In this document: one piece after another, positions 14,259 through 23,192 of the stretch
Position numbering within the stretch: the first letter of the stretch is position 1
Layout of the letters: each line of letters opens with the position of its first letter
Source: Microbispora amethystogenes
GTDB taxonomy: Bacteria > Actinomycetota > Actinomycetes > Streptosporangiales > Streptosporangiaceae
Assembly: GCF_016863015.1 (NCBI RefSeq)
Contig: NZ_BOOB01000021.1
Coordinates: 124,001-188,000, forward strand
Length of the DNA: 64,000 nucleotides
Direction of reading: 5' to 3'
Position numbers and translations under genes: made by a program
The notes under the pieces: model-generated
Told to the model about the DNA's origin: nothing
What the model saw: only the letters and a program-made list of their open reading frames with translations
Databases searched by the model: none

Positions 14259-17200
14259 TCATCGGGCGGGTTCGAGGGCCTCCTCGTCGTACACCGTGAC
14301 CTCGCCGTCGTCGCCCCCGGGCCGGGCGGGAGCGCGGCGCATGCGCTCCTTCAGCCGTTCGACGATGACGTAGAGGGCGGGCACCAGGACCAGCGTGAGC
14401 AGCGTCGAGGACAGCAGGCCGCCGATCACGACGATGGCCAGCGGCTGGGAGATGAACCCGCCCGACCCGGTCACGCCCAGCGCCATCGGGGTGAGCGCGC
14501 AGATCGTCGCGATCGCGGTCATCAGGATGGGACGCAGGCGGCGCCGGCCGCCCTCGATGACCGCCTCGGTCACGCCGAGCCCCTGCTCGCGATACTGGTT
14601 GATCAGGTCGATCAGCACGATGGCGTTGGTGACGACGATGCCGATCAGCATCAGCATGCCGATCAGGGCGGGCACGCCGAGCGCGGTGTCGGTGACCAGC
14701 AGCAGTCCGATGGCGCCGGTCGCCGCGAACGGGATCGACACCAGCAGGATCAGCGGCTGCACGAGGCTGCGGAACGTCGCCACCATGATCATGAAGACGA
14801 TCGCGATGGCGATCAGCATCGCCATGCCGAGGTCGGCGAACGCCTTCTGCTGGTCGGAGCTCGCGCCGCCGATCTTGTACGTCACCCCGGACGGCAGCGT
14901 CAGGGTCTTCAGCTTGTCGGTGACCTTGGCAGTGATCGCGCCCAGGTTGGAGGCGTCGGCCGCGCCCGACACGGTCGCGGTGCGGTCGCCGTCCTGGCGG
15001 GTGATCTGGGTCGGCCCGTCGGCCTTGACGACGTCGGCGACATCGGACAGCTTCACCAGGCCGGTCGCGGTGGGCACGGTGAGCTTCTTGATCGCGGCGA
15101 GGTCGTCGGGGGCGTCGCCGGACCCGCGCAGGATCACGTCGCTGGAGCGGCCGTCCACGTCGATCGAGCCGACCGGCGCGCCGCGGAACGCCTGCGCGAC
15201 CAGCTGCCCGACGCCGGCCTCGGTCAGGCCGCGGGCGGCGGCCTTCTCGCGGTCCACGTGCACCTCGACCCGGGGGATGCTGTCTTCGAGGTTGGAGGAG
15301 ACGTCCCGCAGGCCGTCCACGCCGGCCATGGCGTCGCGGACCGAGGCGGCGGCCGTCTTCAGCGCGTCCTGATCGGGCCCCTGCACGATGACCTGCACCT
15401 GGTCGGAGTTGAACCCGCCCCCGCCGCCGTTGCCGCCGACGGTGACGTCGCCGATGCCGGACAGGCCCTTCAGCCGCTCACGCAGCCGCTCCTCCAGGAC
15501 GGGCGTGTCCACGCCCTCCTGCAGGGTGACGGAGTAGGAGGCGCGGTCGGAGGCGCCGCCCAGCCCGCCGAGGAAGCGGTTGCCGCCGCCGACCGTCACC
15601 TGGTAGGACTTCACGTCCCGGTCGGCGGCCAGCACCTCCTCGATCTCCTTGGCGGCCGCGTCGGTGGTCGCGAGGTCGGTCCCGGCCGGCATCCGCTGGC
15701 TGATCTGCGTGGTGTCGTTGCCGGAGGAGTCGAGGAAGTTGGTCTTCAGCTTGGGCGCCAGCGCCATCGTCGCGGCGAACACCACGACGCCGATGAGCAC
15801 CGTCACCAGGCGCCGCCGGGTCGCGAAGCGCAGCACCGGCAGGTAGATCCGCTGCAGCGGGCTGCGCAGCTCCCTGCGCTCGGCGTCCTCGCGTACGGCC
15901 TGCGCCTCCTGCGGGGTGAGCTTCGGCGCCTTGAGGAACCAGTACGCCAGGACCGGGATGACGGTCAGCGCGACCAGCAGCGACGCCAGCAGCGCCACGG
16001 TGACCGTGATGGCGAAGGAGCTGAACAGCTCCCCGACCAGCCCGCCGACGAAGCCGATCGGCAGGAACACCGCGACCGTGGTCAGCGTGGAGGCGGTGAC
16101 CGCGCCGGACACCTCGCGTACGGCCGTCAGGACCGCACTCCGTTTCTCCTCGCCGTAGGCGAGATGGCGCTTGATGTTCTCCAGCACCACGATGGAGTCG
16201 TCGACGACCCGGCCGACCGCGATCGTCAGCGCGCCCAGCGTGAGCAGGTTGAGCGAGTAGTCGCCCGCCCACAGCGCGATCAGGGCGATCACGACCGACA
16301 GCGGGATGGACACCGCCGTGACCAGCGTCGAACGCACCGACAGCAGGAACACCAGGATGACGAGCACGGCGAACGCCAGGCCCAGCAGGCCCTCGGTGGT
16401 GAGGTCCTCGATGGACCTCTCGACGTACGGCGCCTGGTCGAACACGACGTTCAGCTCGGCGCTGTCGCCGAGAGCGCGGGTCAGCCCCGGGAGGGCGTCG
16501 TTGACGTCGTGGGAGATCTGCACCGCGTTGCCGTCGGGGACCATGGTGATCGAGACGCCGAGGCTGGGTGAGCCGTTGGTGCGGGTGATGGTGGTCGCGG
16601 TGGCGTTCTCGATCTTGATGTCGGCCACGTCGCCCAGCTTGACCGGCTTGGGCGCCCTGGCCGGAGCCGCCGCGCCGCCCGCCGCACCGGCTCCCCCGGC
16701 TGTCGCGCCGCGCCCGGCCGGCGCCTGGCCGGGGAGCCCCTGACCCCCGGCCGCCCCGCGCTGGCTTCCGCCCGCCTGCCCGGCCGGGGCGCTCGCGGGG
16801 GTGAGGTACAGGTTCTCCAGGTCCTTCACCGAACGGACGGGATCGCCGATCTGCACGGTCAGCGACTTGCCGTCCTCGGTCAGCGTGCCGGCCGGGATGG
16901 ACACCCCGTTGGCCCGCAGGAGGTCGGGAATCGCGGCGGCCGACAGCCCCAGGAAGGCCATCTTGCCCAGATCGGGGGTGATGACGACCTGCTGCTCGCG
17001 GGCTCCGCTGACGGTGACGTCGCGCACGCCCTCGATCGACTGCAGCTCCGGCACCATGATGCGCTCGATCTTGTCGGCCATGGCGTGCTCGTCGCCGCCG
17101 TCGCCCACGGCGATCGCCATGACCGGGATGTCGTCGGTGCTGCCCGCCACCACCTGGGGGTCGACGTCGGCCGGAAGCTGCGCCTTGATCCGGCTCACGG

Positions 17201-17534
17201 CCTGCTGCATCTTGCCGGTCATCTGGTCGATGTCGGTGCCGTACTCGTAGGCGACCTGCACCTGCGACATCCCCTCACGGGAGGTGGAGGTGATGTCGGT
17301 GACGCCGGCGATGCCCTGGAAGGCGCTCTCGATCGGCTTGGTGACCTGCTCCTCCACGATGTCGGGAGCGGCCCCGGGATAGCTCGCCACCGTGAAGGCC
17401 GCCGGGAACTCCAGGGACGGGAAGAGCTGTTGCTTCAGCGAGGGGATCGCGAAGAGGCCGAATCCCGCGAGCACCAGCGCGACCATGATCACGAGTGCGC
17501 GGTTGGCAAGGCTCAGCCTGGCCAAGGAGGTCAT
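14259..17534 (-). CDS. RND-family efflux pump (AcrB/HAE type)
   Basis: The 1091-residue inner-membrane protein has the duplicated RND layout: an N-terminal membrane helix, a large extracytoplasmic loop, a block of five or six helices, a second loop from about residue 540, and a final helix block. Family-typical segments are PIESAFQGIAGVTDITS, YEYGTDIDQM, the helix-4-like stretch GRVVDDSIVVLENI with its paired acidic residues, and the C-terminal LIGIVVTNAIVLIDLINQYR. A Gly/Ala/Pro-rich insert (about residues 240-285) interrupts the first loop. Such pumps expel drugs or lipids using the proton gradient. ATG 17534 has AGGAG 6 nt upstream. No membrane-fusion partner is adjacent. A divergent MarR regulator is the likely controller. 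Confidence 0.93.
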   Translation of the reverse strand: MTSLARLSLANRALVIMVALVLAGFGLFAIPSLKQQLFPSLEFPAAFTVASYPGAAPDIVEEQVTKPIESAFQGIAGVTDITSTSREGMSQVQVAYEYGTDIDQMTGKMQQAVSRIKAQLPADVDPQVVAGSTDDIPVMAIAVGDGGDEHAMADKIERIMVPELQSIEGVRDVTVSGAREQQVVITPDLGKMAFLGLSAAAIPDLLRANGVSIPAGTLTEDGKSLTVQIGDPVRSVKDLENLYLTPASAPAGQAGGSQRGAAGGQGLPGQAPAGRGATAGGAGAAGGAAAPARAPKPVKLGDVADIKIENATATTITRTNGSPSLGVSITMVPDGNAVQISHDVNDALPGLTRALGDSAELNVVFDQAPYVERSIEDLTTEGLLGLAFAVLVILVFLLSVRSTLVTAVSIPLSVVIALIALWAGDYSLNLLTLGALTIAVGRVVDDSIVVLENIKRHLAYGEEKRSAVLTAVREVSGAVTASTLTTVAVFLPIGFVGGLVGELFSSFAITVTVALLASLLVALTVIPVLAYWFLKAPKLTPQEAQAVREDAERRELRSPLQRIYLPVLRFATRRRLVTVLIGVVVFAATMALAPKLKTNFLDSSGNDTTQISQRMPAGTDLATTDAAAKEIEEVLAADRDVKSYQVTVGGGNRFLGGLGGASDRASYSVTLQEGVDTPVLEERLRERLKGLSGIGDVTVGGNGGGGGFNSDQVQVIVQGPDQDALKTAAASVRDAMAGVDGLRDVSSNLEDSIPRVEVHVDREKAAARGLTEAGVGQLVAQAFRGAPVGSIDVDGRSSDVILRGSGDAPDDLAAIKKLTVPTATGLVKLSDVADVVKADGPTQITRQDGDRTATVSGAADASNLGAITAKVTDKLKTLTLPSGVTYKIGGASSDQQKAFADLGMAMLIAIAIVFMIMVATFRSLVQPLILLVSIPFAATGAIGLLLVTDTALGVPALIGMLMLIGIVVTNAIVLIDLINQYREQGLGVTEAVIEGGRRRLRPILMTAIATICALTPMALGVTGSGGFISQPLAIVVIGGLLSSTLLTLVLVPALYVIVERLKERMRRAPARPGGDDGEVTVYDEEALEPAR

Positions 17535-17570
17535 CCGAACTCCTGACAACGGAGGAAGTGTTTGGCGCAA

Positions 17571-17641
17571 CCCTAACACTTCGCATGGCCCTAACATTTA
17601 GCCGGTGTATTAAACGCTGGTAACCTCTCGTGACGAGAGGT
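17571..17641. promoter_or_regulatory. direct repeats and hairpin between the RND and MarR genes
   Basis: The spacer between divergent genes contains a direct repeat, CCCTAACACTT (17571-17581) and CCCTAACATTT (17589-17599), and a perfect inverted repeat ACCTCTCG-TGA-CGAGAGGT (17623-17641). The right arm of the inverted repeat doubles as the ribosome binding site of the MarR gene (GAGAGGTGG). Either element could be the MarR operator. Confidence 0.65.
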
Positions 17642-17646
17642 GGAAC

Positions 17647-18402
17647 GTGAACGACAGCGCAGCCGAGCGACGCCCCCGCACCGGAACGGGATCCGAGGAG
17701 ACCCCGTACGCGAGCCGGGAAGGGAGCCCGGAGACGGACCGGACGAGCGGCCCCCGCCCCCCGGCCGGCCGCCCGTACGCCCACGCCCGCGCGGACGAGG
17801 CCACCCCCGGGGAGGCCACCGCGGAAGAGGAGACCGAGCGCGGAGAGATCATCACCAGGCTCGCGGATCTCCAGCGTAGCCTGGGCCGCTTCTTCGCGCG
17901 CGACCGCTCGATGCCGCTGATGGCCTCCACGTTGACCATGCAGCAGTTCAAGGTCGTCATGCTCCTGTCGTTCGCGGGGCCCACCTCGGGCCAGGAGCTC
18001 TCCCGCCACCTCGGCGTCGGCCTGGCGACCGTCACCGGCATCGTCGACCGGGTGGTCGCGCAGGGCCTGGTCACCCGGCACGAGGACCCCCACGACCGCC
18101 GCGTACGCCTGGTCGAGCTCACCGAGGCGGGGCGGCGGCTCACCGGCGAGATCATCGAAGCCGGCACGGGCGGCTACGTCCGCCTCCTGCGGCGGCTCGA
18201 CACCGAGACCCTGCGCACCATGGAAACGGTCATGCGCAAGATCGAGGACGCGATGCGCGACCTGCACGCCGAGGAGACCGTCACCGATGCCGTGAACGGC
18301 GTCATCGACGACCTCTCCTCCGGCGTCGCCGCCCACGCCACCGAGGCCGCCGAGGCCGCGGACGATCCGGCGTCCACCAGAGGGCTCCCCCGGCGCGGCT
18401 GA
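17647..18402 (+). CDS. MarR-family transcriptional regulator
   Basis: The 251-residue protein is a winged helix-turn-helix regulator: TMQQFKVVMLLSF, SGQELSRHLGVGLATVTGIVDRVVAQGLV and the wing HEDPHDRRVRLVELTEAG are all in the MarR order (about residues 95-165). An unusual 65-residue N-terminal extension rich in Glu, Pro, Arg and Gly, and an Ala/Glu-rich tail, flank the domain; both look disordered. The start is GTG 17647, 5 nt behind GAGAGGTGG. Divergence from the RND pump gene and the inverted repeat in the gap argue that it controls the pump and itself, probably relieved by a small toxic ligand. Confidence 0.9.
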   Translation: MNDSAAERRPRTGTGSEETPYASREGSPETDRTSGPRPPAGRPYAHARADEATPGEATAEEETERGEIITRLADLQRSLGRFFARDRSMPLMASTLTMQQFKVVMLLSFAGPTSGQELSRHLGVGLATVTGIVDRVVAQGLVTRHEDPHDRRVRLVELTEAGRRLTGEIIEAGTGGYVRLLRRLDTETLRTMETVMRKIEDAMRDLHAEETVTDAVNGVIDDLSSGVAAHATEAAEAADDPASTRGLPRRG

Positions 18403-18462
18403 CCGCCCGCGCGGCCCGTGGGAGTGCGCAGGGGTGGGCGCCGGACCGGGGCGGGCCGCTGC

Positions 18463-18479
18463 TAGCGTCACCCGATGTG
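18463..18479 (+). promoter_or_regulatory. leaderless -10 element for the SDR gene
   Basis: TAGCGT at 18463-18468 stands 8 nt before the GTG start at 18477, and no Shine-Dalgarno is present. This is the spacing of a leaderless mRNA whose 5' end is the start codon. Confidence 0.5.
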
Positions 18480-19250
18480 CCGATCCACATCGAAGAGCTC
18501 TTCTCGCTGACCGGCCGGGTGGCCCTGGTCACCGGAGGCAGTTCCGGCATCGGATACGCGATGGCGGAGTCCCTCGGGCGTGCGGGGGCGGCCGTGATCC
18601 TGGTCGCCCGCCGGGAGAGGGAACTCGCCGAGGCCGCCGCCCGGCTCGACGGCCACGGAGTGCGGGCGGCGACGATCAGCGCCGACCTCGGCGACCGCGC
18701 CGCGATCGACCGCGTGTGCGAGCAGGCGCACGGATTCTTCGGCGACGTCGACATCCTCGTCAACGACGCCGCCAACAACATCCGCAGGCCCATGGCCGAC
18801 CTCACCGCCGGCGACTACGACCAGACCATCGCCGTCAACCTCACCGCGCCGTTCCTGCTCGGGCAGCACTTCGGCCCCCGGATGGCCGCCCGCGGCTGGG
18901 GACGGATCATCAACGTCGGCTCCCAGCAGTCGATCAGCGCCTTCGGCGACAGCGGCGTCTACGGCGTGTCCAAGGCCGCCGTGTGCGGGCTGACCCGTTC
19001 GCAGGCCGAGGCGTGGTCCGGCCGCGGGGTCACCGCCAACACGATCGTGCCGGGATTCGTGCTGACTCCGCTCAACGCTGCCGCCCAGGCCGTCCCCGGG
19101 CGCGTGGAGGCGATGGCCGCCCGGACCATGACCGGCCGCAACGGCGTCCCGGGCGACTTCCGCGGCGTGGCCGTGTTCCTCGCCTCCGACGCCGCGTCGT
19201 ACGTCACGGGCCAGGCCATCTGTGTCGACGGCGGCTTCAGCGTGCACTGA
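18477..19250 (+). CDS. SDR-family oxidoreductase (gluconate 5-dehydrogenase-like)
   Basis: The 257-residue protein is a classical short-chain dehydrogenase. It has the TGGSSGIG glycine motif, an NDAANN version of NNAG, catalytic Ser in the NVGSQQS strand, YxxxK as YGVSK, and the C-terminal YVTGQAICVDGGFS typical of the class. The Ala-Arg-Arg after strand 2 (VARRERE) hints at NADP preference. It resembles gluconate 5-dehydrogenases and 2-deoxygluconate-type enzymes, which oxidise sugar acids, but the substrate is not certain. The GTG start looks leaderless. It lies after the MarR gene but is probably separately transcribed. Confidence 0.9.
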   Translation: MPIHIEELFSLTGRVALVTGGSSGIGYAMAESLGRAGAAVILVARRERELAEAAARLDGHGVRAATISADLGDRAAIDRVCEQAHGFFGDVDILVNDAANNIRRPMADLTAGDYDQTIAVNLTAPFLLGQHFGPRMAARGWGRIINVGSQQSISAFGDSGVYGVSKAAVCGLTRSQAEAWSGRGVTANTIVPGFVLTPLNAAAQAVPGRVEAMAARTMTGRNGVPGDFRGVAVFLASDAASYVTGQAICVDGGFSVH

Positions 19251-19570
19251 CCGGGCGGCGCGCCCGCCGGAGGACCGGTGCCGCCGCCACCGGATACCGG
19301 CCACCCCGGAGACACCCCGGAGGCAGCCTGGAGACGCCGTCACTCGGAGCCGCAACCGGTGCAGGCCCCGGCGGCCGCACTCCAACACGCTCTCGCCCGT
19401 CCATCTGGGCGGGTGCCCTCCGCACGGCCTTCCACACGGCCTTTCGCAGAGCCGGTCGACCGGCGTCCCCGATGCCGGTGGGCATAGTGACAGAGCACCG
19501 TTCCTTGGCTACTCATCGTCACTACCGGGGTCCCACGCCGGGTAGGAGGGTCACGTCCCGGCGGAACCAG
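19251..19570. other. 320-bp spacer without a recognised gene
   Basis: A short G+C hairpin (GGGCG-GCG-CGCCC, 19253-19265) follows the SDR stop. The rest should hold the promoter of the next small secreted protein. GGAGGG near 19545 is a Shine-Dalgarno-like run without an obvious start codon at the right distance. Confidence 0.35.
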
Positions 19571-20125
19571 ATGAGCGACAGCGAACGCCGGGGCAGGAAC
19601 AGGAAGGCACGCACCGAGATGTCCCGCTACCGCACGCGGAGCCCGCGCGGCGCGATCGTCCCCGCGACGGACCTCGCGCCAGTCACCACGACGGTTCCCG
19701 CGATCCGGCGGCCGGCCCTGGCCCCGCGCCCTGTGGCCCCGCCCGTGGCCGCGTTCCTGGCCGCGTTCCTGGCCGCGATGGCCATACCGGCGGCGGGAAT
19801 CGCCACCGCGCGGCCGGCCGCCGCACAGGTCACCTCGCCCCATGTCCGTACGGCGGCTACCGCGTTCCACGCGCCCCACCCCGGCGGCGGTGGCGGCGGG
19901 GGTCAGATCATCAGCGGCGGACAGGCCACCGGCGCGCAGGGCAGGTCGGGTGCGGGCAGGTCCAACCAGAACTTCAACGGCCTGCAGGCTCCCACGTTCG
20001 TCATCGGACGGACCCAGCAGGTGATGACCGGAGTCGGCGGGTACGCCGGGCAGGCCCTCGTCTGCGGATCCCGGCCCGCCGTCTGCCTGGCCGGGCAGAA
20101 CATGCCCACCCACTTCAGGTCCTGA
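19571..20125 (+). CDS. secreted or membrane-anchored small protein, unknown
   Basis: The 184-residue frame starts at ATG 19571 (or ATG 19619). It has a long Arg-rich n-region, then a hydrophobic Ala/Phe helix (about residues 55-77) ending in ARPAAAQ, a likely signal-peptidase site, and a mature part of about 100 residues with a Gly run (GGGGGGG) followed by QIISGG and two cysteines near the C-terminus (VCGSRPAVCLAG). The Gly-rich part recalls secreted proteins of streptosporangia but I cannot name a family. Weak ribosome binding signal, so the start is uncertain. Confidence 0.5.
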   Translation: MSDSERRGRNRKARTEMSRYRTRSPRGAIVPATDLAPVTTTVPAIRRPALAPRPVAPPVAAFLAAFLAAMAIPAAGIATARPAAAQVTSPHVRTAATAFHAPHPGGGGGGGQIISGGQATGAQGRSGAGRSNQNFNGLQAPTFVIGRTQQVMTGVGGYAGQALVCGSRPAVCLAGQNMPTHFRS

Positions 20126-20131
20126 CGCCCC

Positions 20132-20147
20132 CCGCCGCGCGCGGCGG
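20132..20147. terminator. G+C palindrome between convergent genes
   Basis: CCGCCGCGCGCGGCGG is self-complementary and sits in the 31-nt gap between two convergent genes. It may act as a bidirectional terminator. Confidence 0.45.
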
Positions 20148-20156
20148 CGGGAAGGG

Positions 20157-20636
20157 TCAGCGGCGGCGGACCACCCGGTGACCGGCGCCCTCGTGCCACA
20201 TCTCGATCACCAACTGCTCCCCCGACTCGTCCACGCGCGTGTGGACCACCTCGGTCACCTCGACCCGGAACAGGTGGGAGTCCTCCCCCGGCGGCACTCC
20301 GTACGCCTCGCGCGCGGCCGGGTCGGTGACCTCGACGGCCCGCCCGGCCAGCTTGGCCTCGCCGTCCCAGGAGGCCGGATCCCCCTCGTCCGGGTCGACG
20401 GAGGGGCCGTGGATCGCCACCCGCGGATCGCGGCGCAGGTCGAGCGCCTTCATCGCCCCCGGCATCGACCCCAGCCACACCTCCCCGTCCTTGAACTCCA
20501 CCTCGGTGCCGCTGATGCGCGGCGAGCCGTCCCGCCGCAGCGTCGCCATCGTCTTGTGCCTGCCCTTTCCCATGCTCGCCAGCACGCGCGCCGCCAGCGC
20601 GGGAATCTCCTTCTCGATCTCCTGCCAGGAAGCCAT
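20157..20636 (-). CDS. pyridoxamine 5'-phosphate oxidase-fold protein (PPOX/F420-dependent type)
   Basis: The 159-residue protein has the split-barrel flavin-binding fold of the PPOX superfamily. Conserved segments are MATLRRDGSPRISGTEVEFKDGEVWLGSMPGAMKALDLRRDPRVAIHG-type strands, here at about residues 29-75, with ALDLRRDPRVAIH as the clearest landmark. Actinobacterial members of this size often use F420 rather than FMN to reduce enoates or quinones. The start ATG 20636 is where the family match begins. It is convergent with a small secreted protein gene and divergent from a large glycosidase gene. The substrate is unknown. Confidence 0.85.
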   Translation of the reverse strand: MASWQEIEKEIPALAARVLASMGKGRHKTMATLRRDGSPRISGTEVEFKDGEVWLGSMPGAMKALDLRRDPRVAIHGPSVDPDEGDPASWDGEAKLAGRAVEVTDPAAREAYGVPPGEDSHLFRVEVTEVVHTRVDESGEQLVIEMWHEGAGHRVVRRR

Positions 20637-20824
20637 GCGGCCATCCTGCCGGACCCCACCGACATTCCTCCGGTCCACCGCGCGGCGGTGAGACCAGGCG
20701 GATGAAAGTTGCACGCCCCGCCTAACTCCCCCGCAGCTCATGACCGCGCACGAGGCGTTCTCCTTGACCGTTCCACACGGCCTCATCACGATCGCACGGC
20801 AAGATCCTCCAGCAAAGGGACGTC

Positions 20825-22885
20825 ATGAGCACCCTGCGTACCACCAGGCCGGCCCTCGCGCTCCTCATGGGCGCAGTGGTGGCCGCCCAGACCCTCGCGG
20901 GCATCCCCTCCGCCAACGCCGAGGCGGCACCGGTCAACGTCACCGTCAACACCCGCGCGGCCTTGGCCGTCGCGTCCGACACCGCCGTGGGCACCAACCA
21001 CGCGATCTGGGACTCCAACCTCGGGACGAACGAGACCGCGGACCTCCTCAAGGCCGCCGGTGTGAAGATGCTGCGCTACCCCGGTGGGTCGTACGCCGAC
21101 ATCTACCACTGGAAGACCCACACCGCCCCCGGCGGCTACGTCGCCCCCGACACGGACTTCGACACCTTCATCCGCGGCGCGCAGCGCACCGGCGCGCAGC
21201 CGATCGTCATCGCCAACTACGGCACCGGCACCGCCGAGGAGGCCGCCGACTGGGTCAAGTACGCCAACATCACCAAGGGCTACGGCGTCAAGTACTGGGA
21301 GATCGGCAACGAGAACTACGGCAACGGCCACTACGGCGCCGACTGGGAGGCCGACGACCACGCCGACAAGACCCCGGCCGAGTACGCCAGGAACGTCGTG
21401 AAGTACGCCGACGCGATGAAGGCCGTCGACCCCACCGTCAAGATCGGCGCGGTGCTCACCACCCCCGCCAACTGGCCCGACGGCATCGTCGCCGAAGGCG
21501 ACCAGGCCACCTGGAACAACACCGTCCTGTCGATCGCCGCCTCGAAGATCGACTTCGTCATCCTGCACTGGTATCCCCCGCACACCGACGTCGCCGACGT
21601 CCTCACCAAGACCGCGCACATCCCCGACATGATCTCCATGGTCAAGCAGCAGATCACCAGGCACGCGGGCGCCCGCGCCGGTGACATCGGCATCGCCATG
21701 ACCGAGATCAACAGCGGGATCGCGTACAACACCCAGCCCGCCGCGCTGTTCGCCGCCGACGCCTACGCGGGCCTCATGGAACAGGGCCTGTTCACGATCG
21801 ACTGGTGGAACGTCCACAACGGGATCGGCACCGTCAGCACCGTCGCCGGCCACACCGACTACGGCGACTTCGGCATGCTGTCCAGCGCCGGCTGCACGGG
21901 CGACGTCTGCGAACCCCCCTTCAACACGCCCTTCGCGCCCTACCACGCGATCTCCATGGTCAGCGCGTTCGCGCGGCCCGGCGACCAGTTCGTCCGCGCG
22001 GCCACCGACGAGCCGCTGGTCGCGGCCCACGCCGTCCGCCGCCCCAACGGCGACCTCGCCGTGCTGCTGGTCAACCGCGACCCCGACAACGAGCGCCAGG
22101 TGAAGATCGGCTATGCCGGGTTCGCCCCCGCCGCCGAGGCGCCCGCGGTGTCCAGCCTCACCAACGGCGCGACGTCCGTCAGCACCGGCCACGGCGGCAC
22201 CGCCACCACCCAGACCCTCCCGCCGTACTCGGTGACCACGCTGGTGCTGCACCCGGCGGCGGCCACCACAGGCGCCCCCGCGGCGCCCGGGCAGCCCACC
22301 GTCAGCGGCGTCACCGACAGGACCGCCACCATCTCCTGGCCCGCCTCCGCACCGGGCGCCGCCCCCATCGCCAAGTACGAGATCCACCGCCAGAACGGCG
22401 CCGTCACCGAGCAGCTCGGCGAGACCTCCGTCACCTCCTACGTGGTGCACAACCTCAACCCCGGCACCCGCTACACGGTCAACGTGATCGCCCGCGACAC
22501 CGCCGGCCGCGTCTCCTGGGCCTCCGCTCCGCTCACCTTCACCACCGGCTCTCCCGACGAGAGCTCCTGCGCCGTACGCCTGACGGACACCACCGACTGG
22601 GCCAGCGGGTTCGTCGGCAACGTCGACATCACCAACACCGGCACCGCCGCCCTCGACGGCTGGACCCTCAACTTCACCTGGCCCACCACGTGGCAGAGCG
22701 TCAGCAGCGGATGGAGCGCCAACTGGACGCAGAGCGGGAAGTCCGTGACCGTCACCAGCACACCGGACAACCGCAAGCTCGCCCCCGGCGCCACCACCTC
22801 CATCGGCTTCGTCGGCGCCTACAGCGGCCCCAACGTGCTGCCCACCGCCTTCACCCTGAACGGCACCGTCTGCACCACCCGGTGA
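20825..22885 (+). CDS. secreted clan-A glycoside hydrolase with FN3 and CBM2
   Basis: The 686-residue protein has a signal peptide cleaved near ANA-EAA (residue 32), a TIM-barrel glycosidase domain (about 40-480), a fibronectin type III domain (about 484-575) and a C-terminal cellulose-binding CBM2 (about 583-686). The acid/base is likely E163 in WEIGNE and the nucleophile E294 in AMTEINS, the pattern of alpha-L-arabinofuranosidases (GH51) and GH39-like enzymes, together with the YPGG motif at 85-88. It should release sugar side chains from plant polysaccharides outside the cell. The exact GH family needs a profile search. The start ATG 20825 is behind GGGACG. A strong terminator follows at 22910. 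Confidence 0.88.
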   Translation: MSTLRTTRPALALLMGAVVAAQTLAGIPSANAEAAPVNVTVNTRAALAVASDTAVGTNHAIWDSNLGTNETADLLKAAGVKMLRYPGGSYADIYHWKTHTAPGGYVAPDTDFDTFIRGAQRTGAQPIVIANYGTGTAEEAADWVKYANITKGYGVKYWEIGNENYGNGHYGADWEADDHADKTPAEYARNVVKYADAMKAVDPTVKIGAVLTTPANWPDGIVAEGDQATWNNTVLSIAASKIDFVILHWYPPHTDVADVLTKTAHIPDMISMVKQQITRHAGARAGDIGIAMTEINSGIAYNTQPAALFAADAYAGLMEQGLFTIDWWNVHNGIGTVSTVAGHTDYGDFGMLSSAGCTGDVCEPPFNTPFAPYHAISMVSAFARPGDQFVRAATDEPLVAAHAVRRPNGDLAVLLVNRDPDNERQVKIGYAGFAPAAEAPAVSSLTNGATSVSTGHGGTATTQTLPPYSVTTLVLHPAAATTGAPAAPGQPTVSGVTDRTATISWPASAPGAAPIAKYEIHRQNGAVTEQLGETSVTSYVVHNLNPGTRYTVNVIARDTAGRVSWASAPLTFTTGSPDESSCAVRLTDTTDWASGFVGNVDITNTGTAALDGWTLNFTWPTTWQSVSSGWSANWTQSGKSVTVTSTPDNRKLAPGATTSIGFVGAYSGPNVLPTAFTLNGTVCTTR

Positions 22886-22909
22886 CCCGGGCCTCCTGAA
22901 GACGAGCAC

Positions 22910-22948
22910 GGCGCGGCGTACCGGCCGGTGAACCCGGTACGCCGCGCC
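22910..22948. terminator. 15-bp perfect hairpin terminator
   Basis: Bases 22910-22924 pair exactly with 22934-22948 around a 9-nt loop, 25 nt after the stop of the glycosidase gene. It would work in both directions, and a leftward reading frame also ends just before it, at 22994. Confidence 0.85.
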
Positions 22949-22993
22949 CCGGGCAGGGCCTCAGCGGCTTCAGCCAGGGAGCGGCGTGCCGTT

Positions 22994-23158
22994 CTAGCCC
23001 CGCTCGACGACGGCGTGCTCCGACTCGGCCGGCTCCGCCGCCGCGACGGAGTCGCCGGCCTCGGCTGGAGCCCGCAGCTTCCCGATCGCCGCCTCGTCCC
23101 CCCGCTCGGCCAGCCGCCTCGTCGTGGCCGAGGACTCGCCGTAGGCGCGGGCCCACAC
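22994..23158 (-). CDS. possible small 54-codon ORF or gene remnant
   Basis: A GTG at 23158 opens a 54-codon frame to TAG 22994-22996 with coding-like third positions. Its product starts VWARAYGESSATTRRLAERG and ends AAEPAESEHAVVERG. The frame is open further upstream, through the next gene in another register. It lies between the stop of a methyltransferase gene and a bidirectional hairpin. It may be a small protein in that operon or the tail of a lost gene; nothing resembles a known family. Confidence 0.3.
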   Translation of the reverse strand: MWARAYGESSATTRRLAERGDEAAIGKLRAPAEAGDSVAAAEPAESEHAVVERG

Positions 23159-23192
23159 TCGCAGCGCGCCACCCCCCGCGCGCTCTGCCCGT

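Noticed and set aside
14058-16571. An 837-codon open frame antisense to the RND pump gene
   Set aside because: It is a mirror of the RND gene codons: G/C in third positions on one strand keeps the opposite strand open. The product is His/Arg/Gly-rich with no family, and the RND frame is clearly real.
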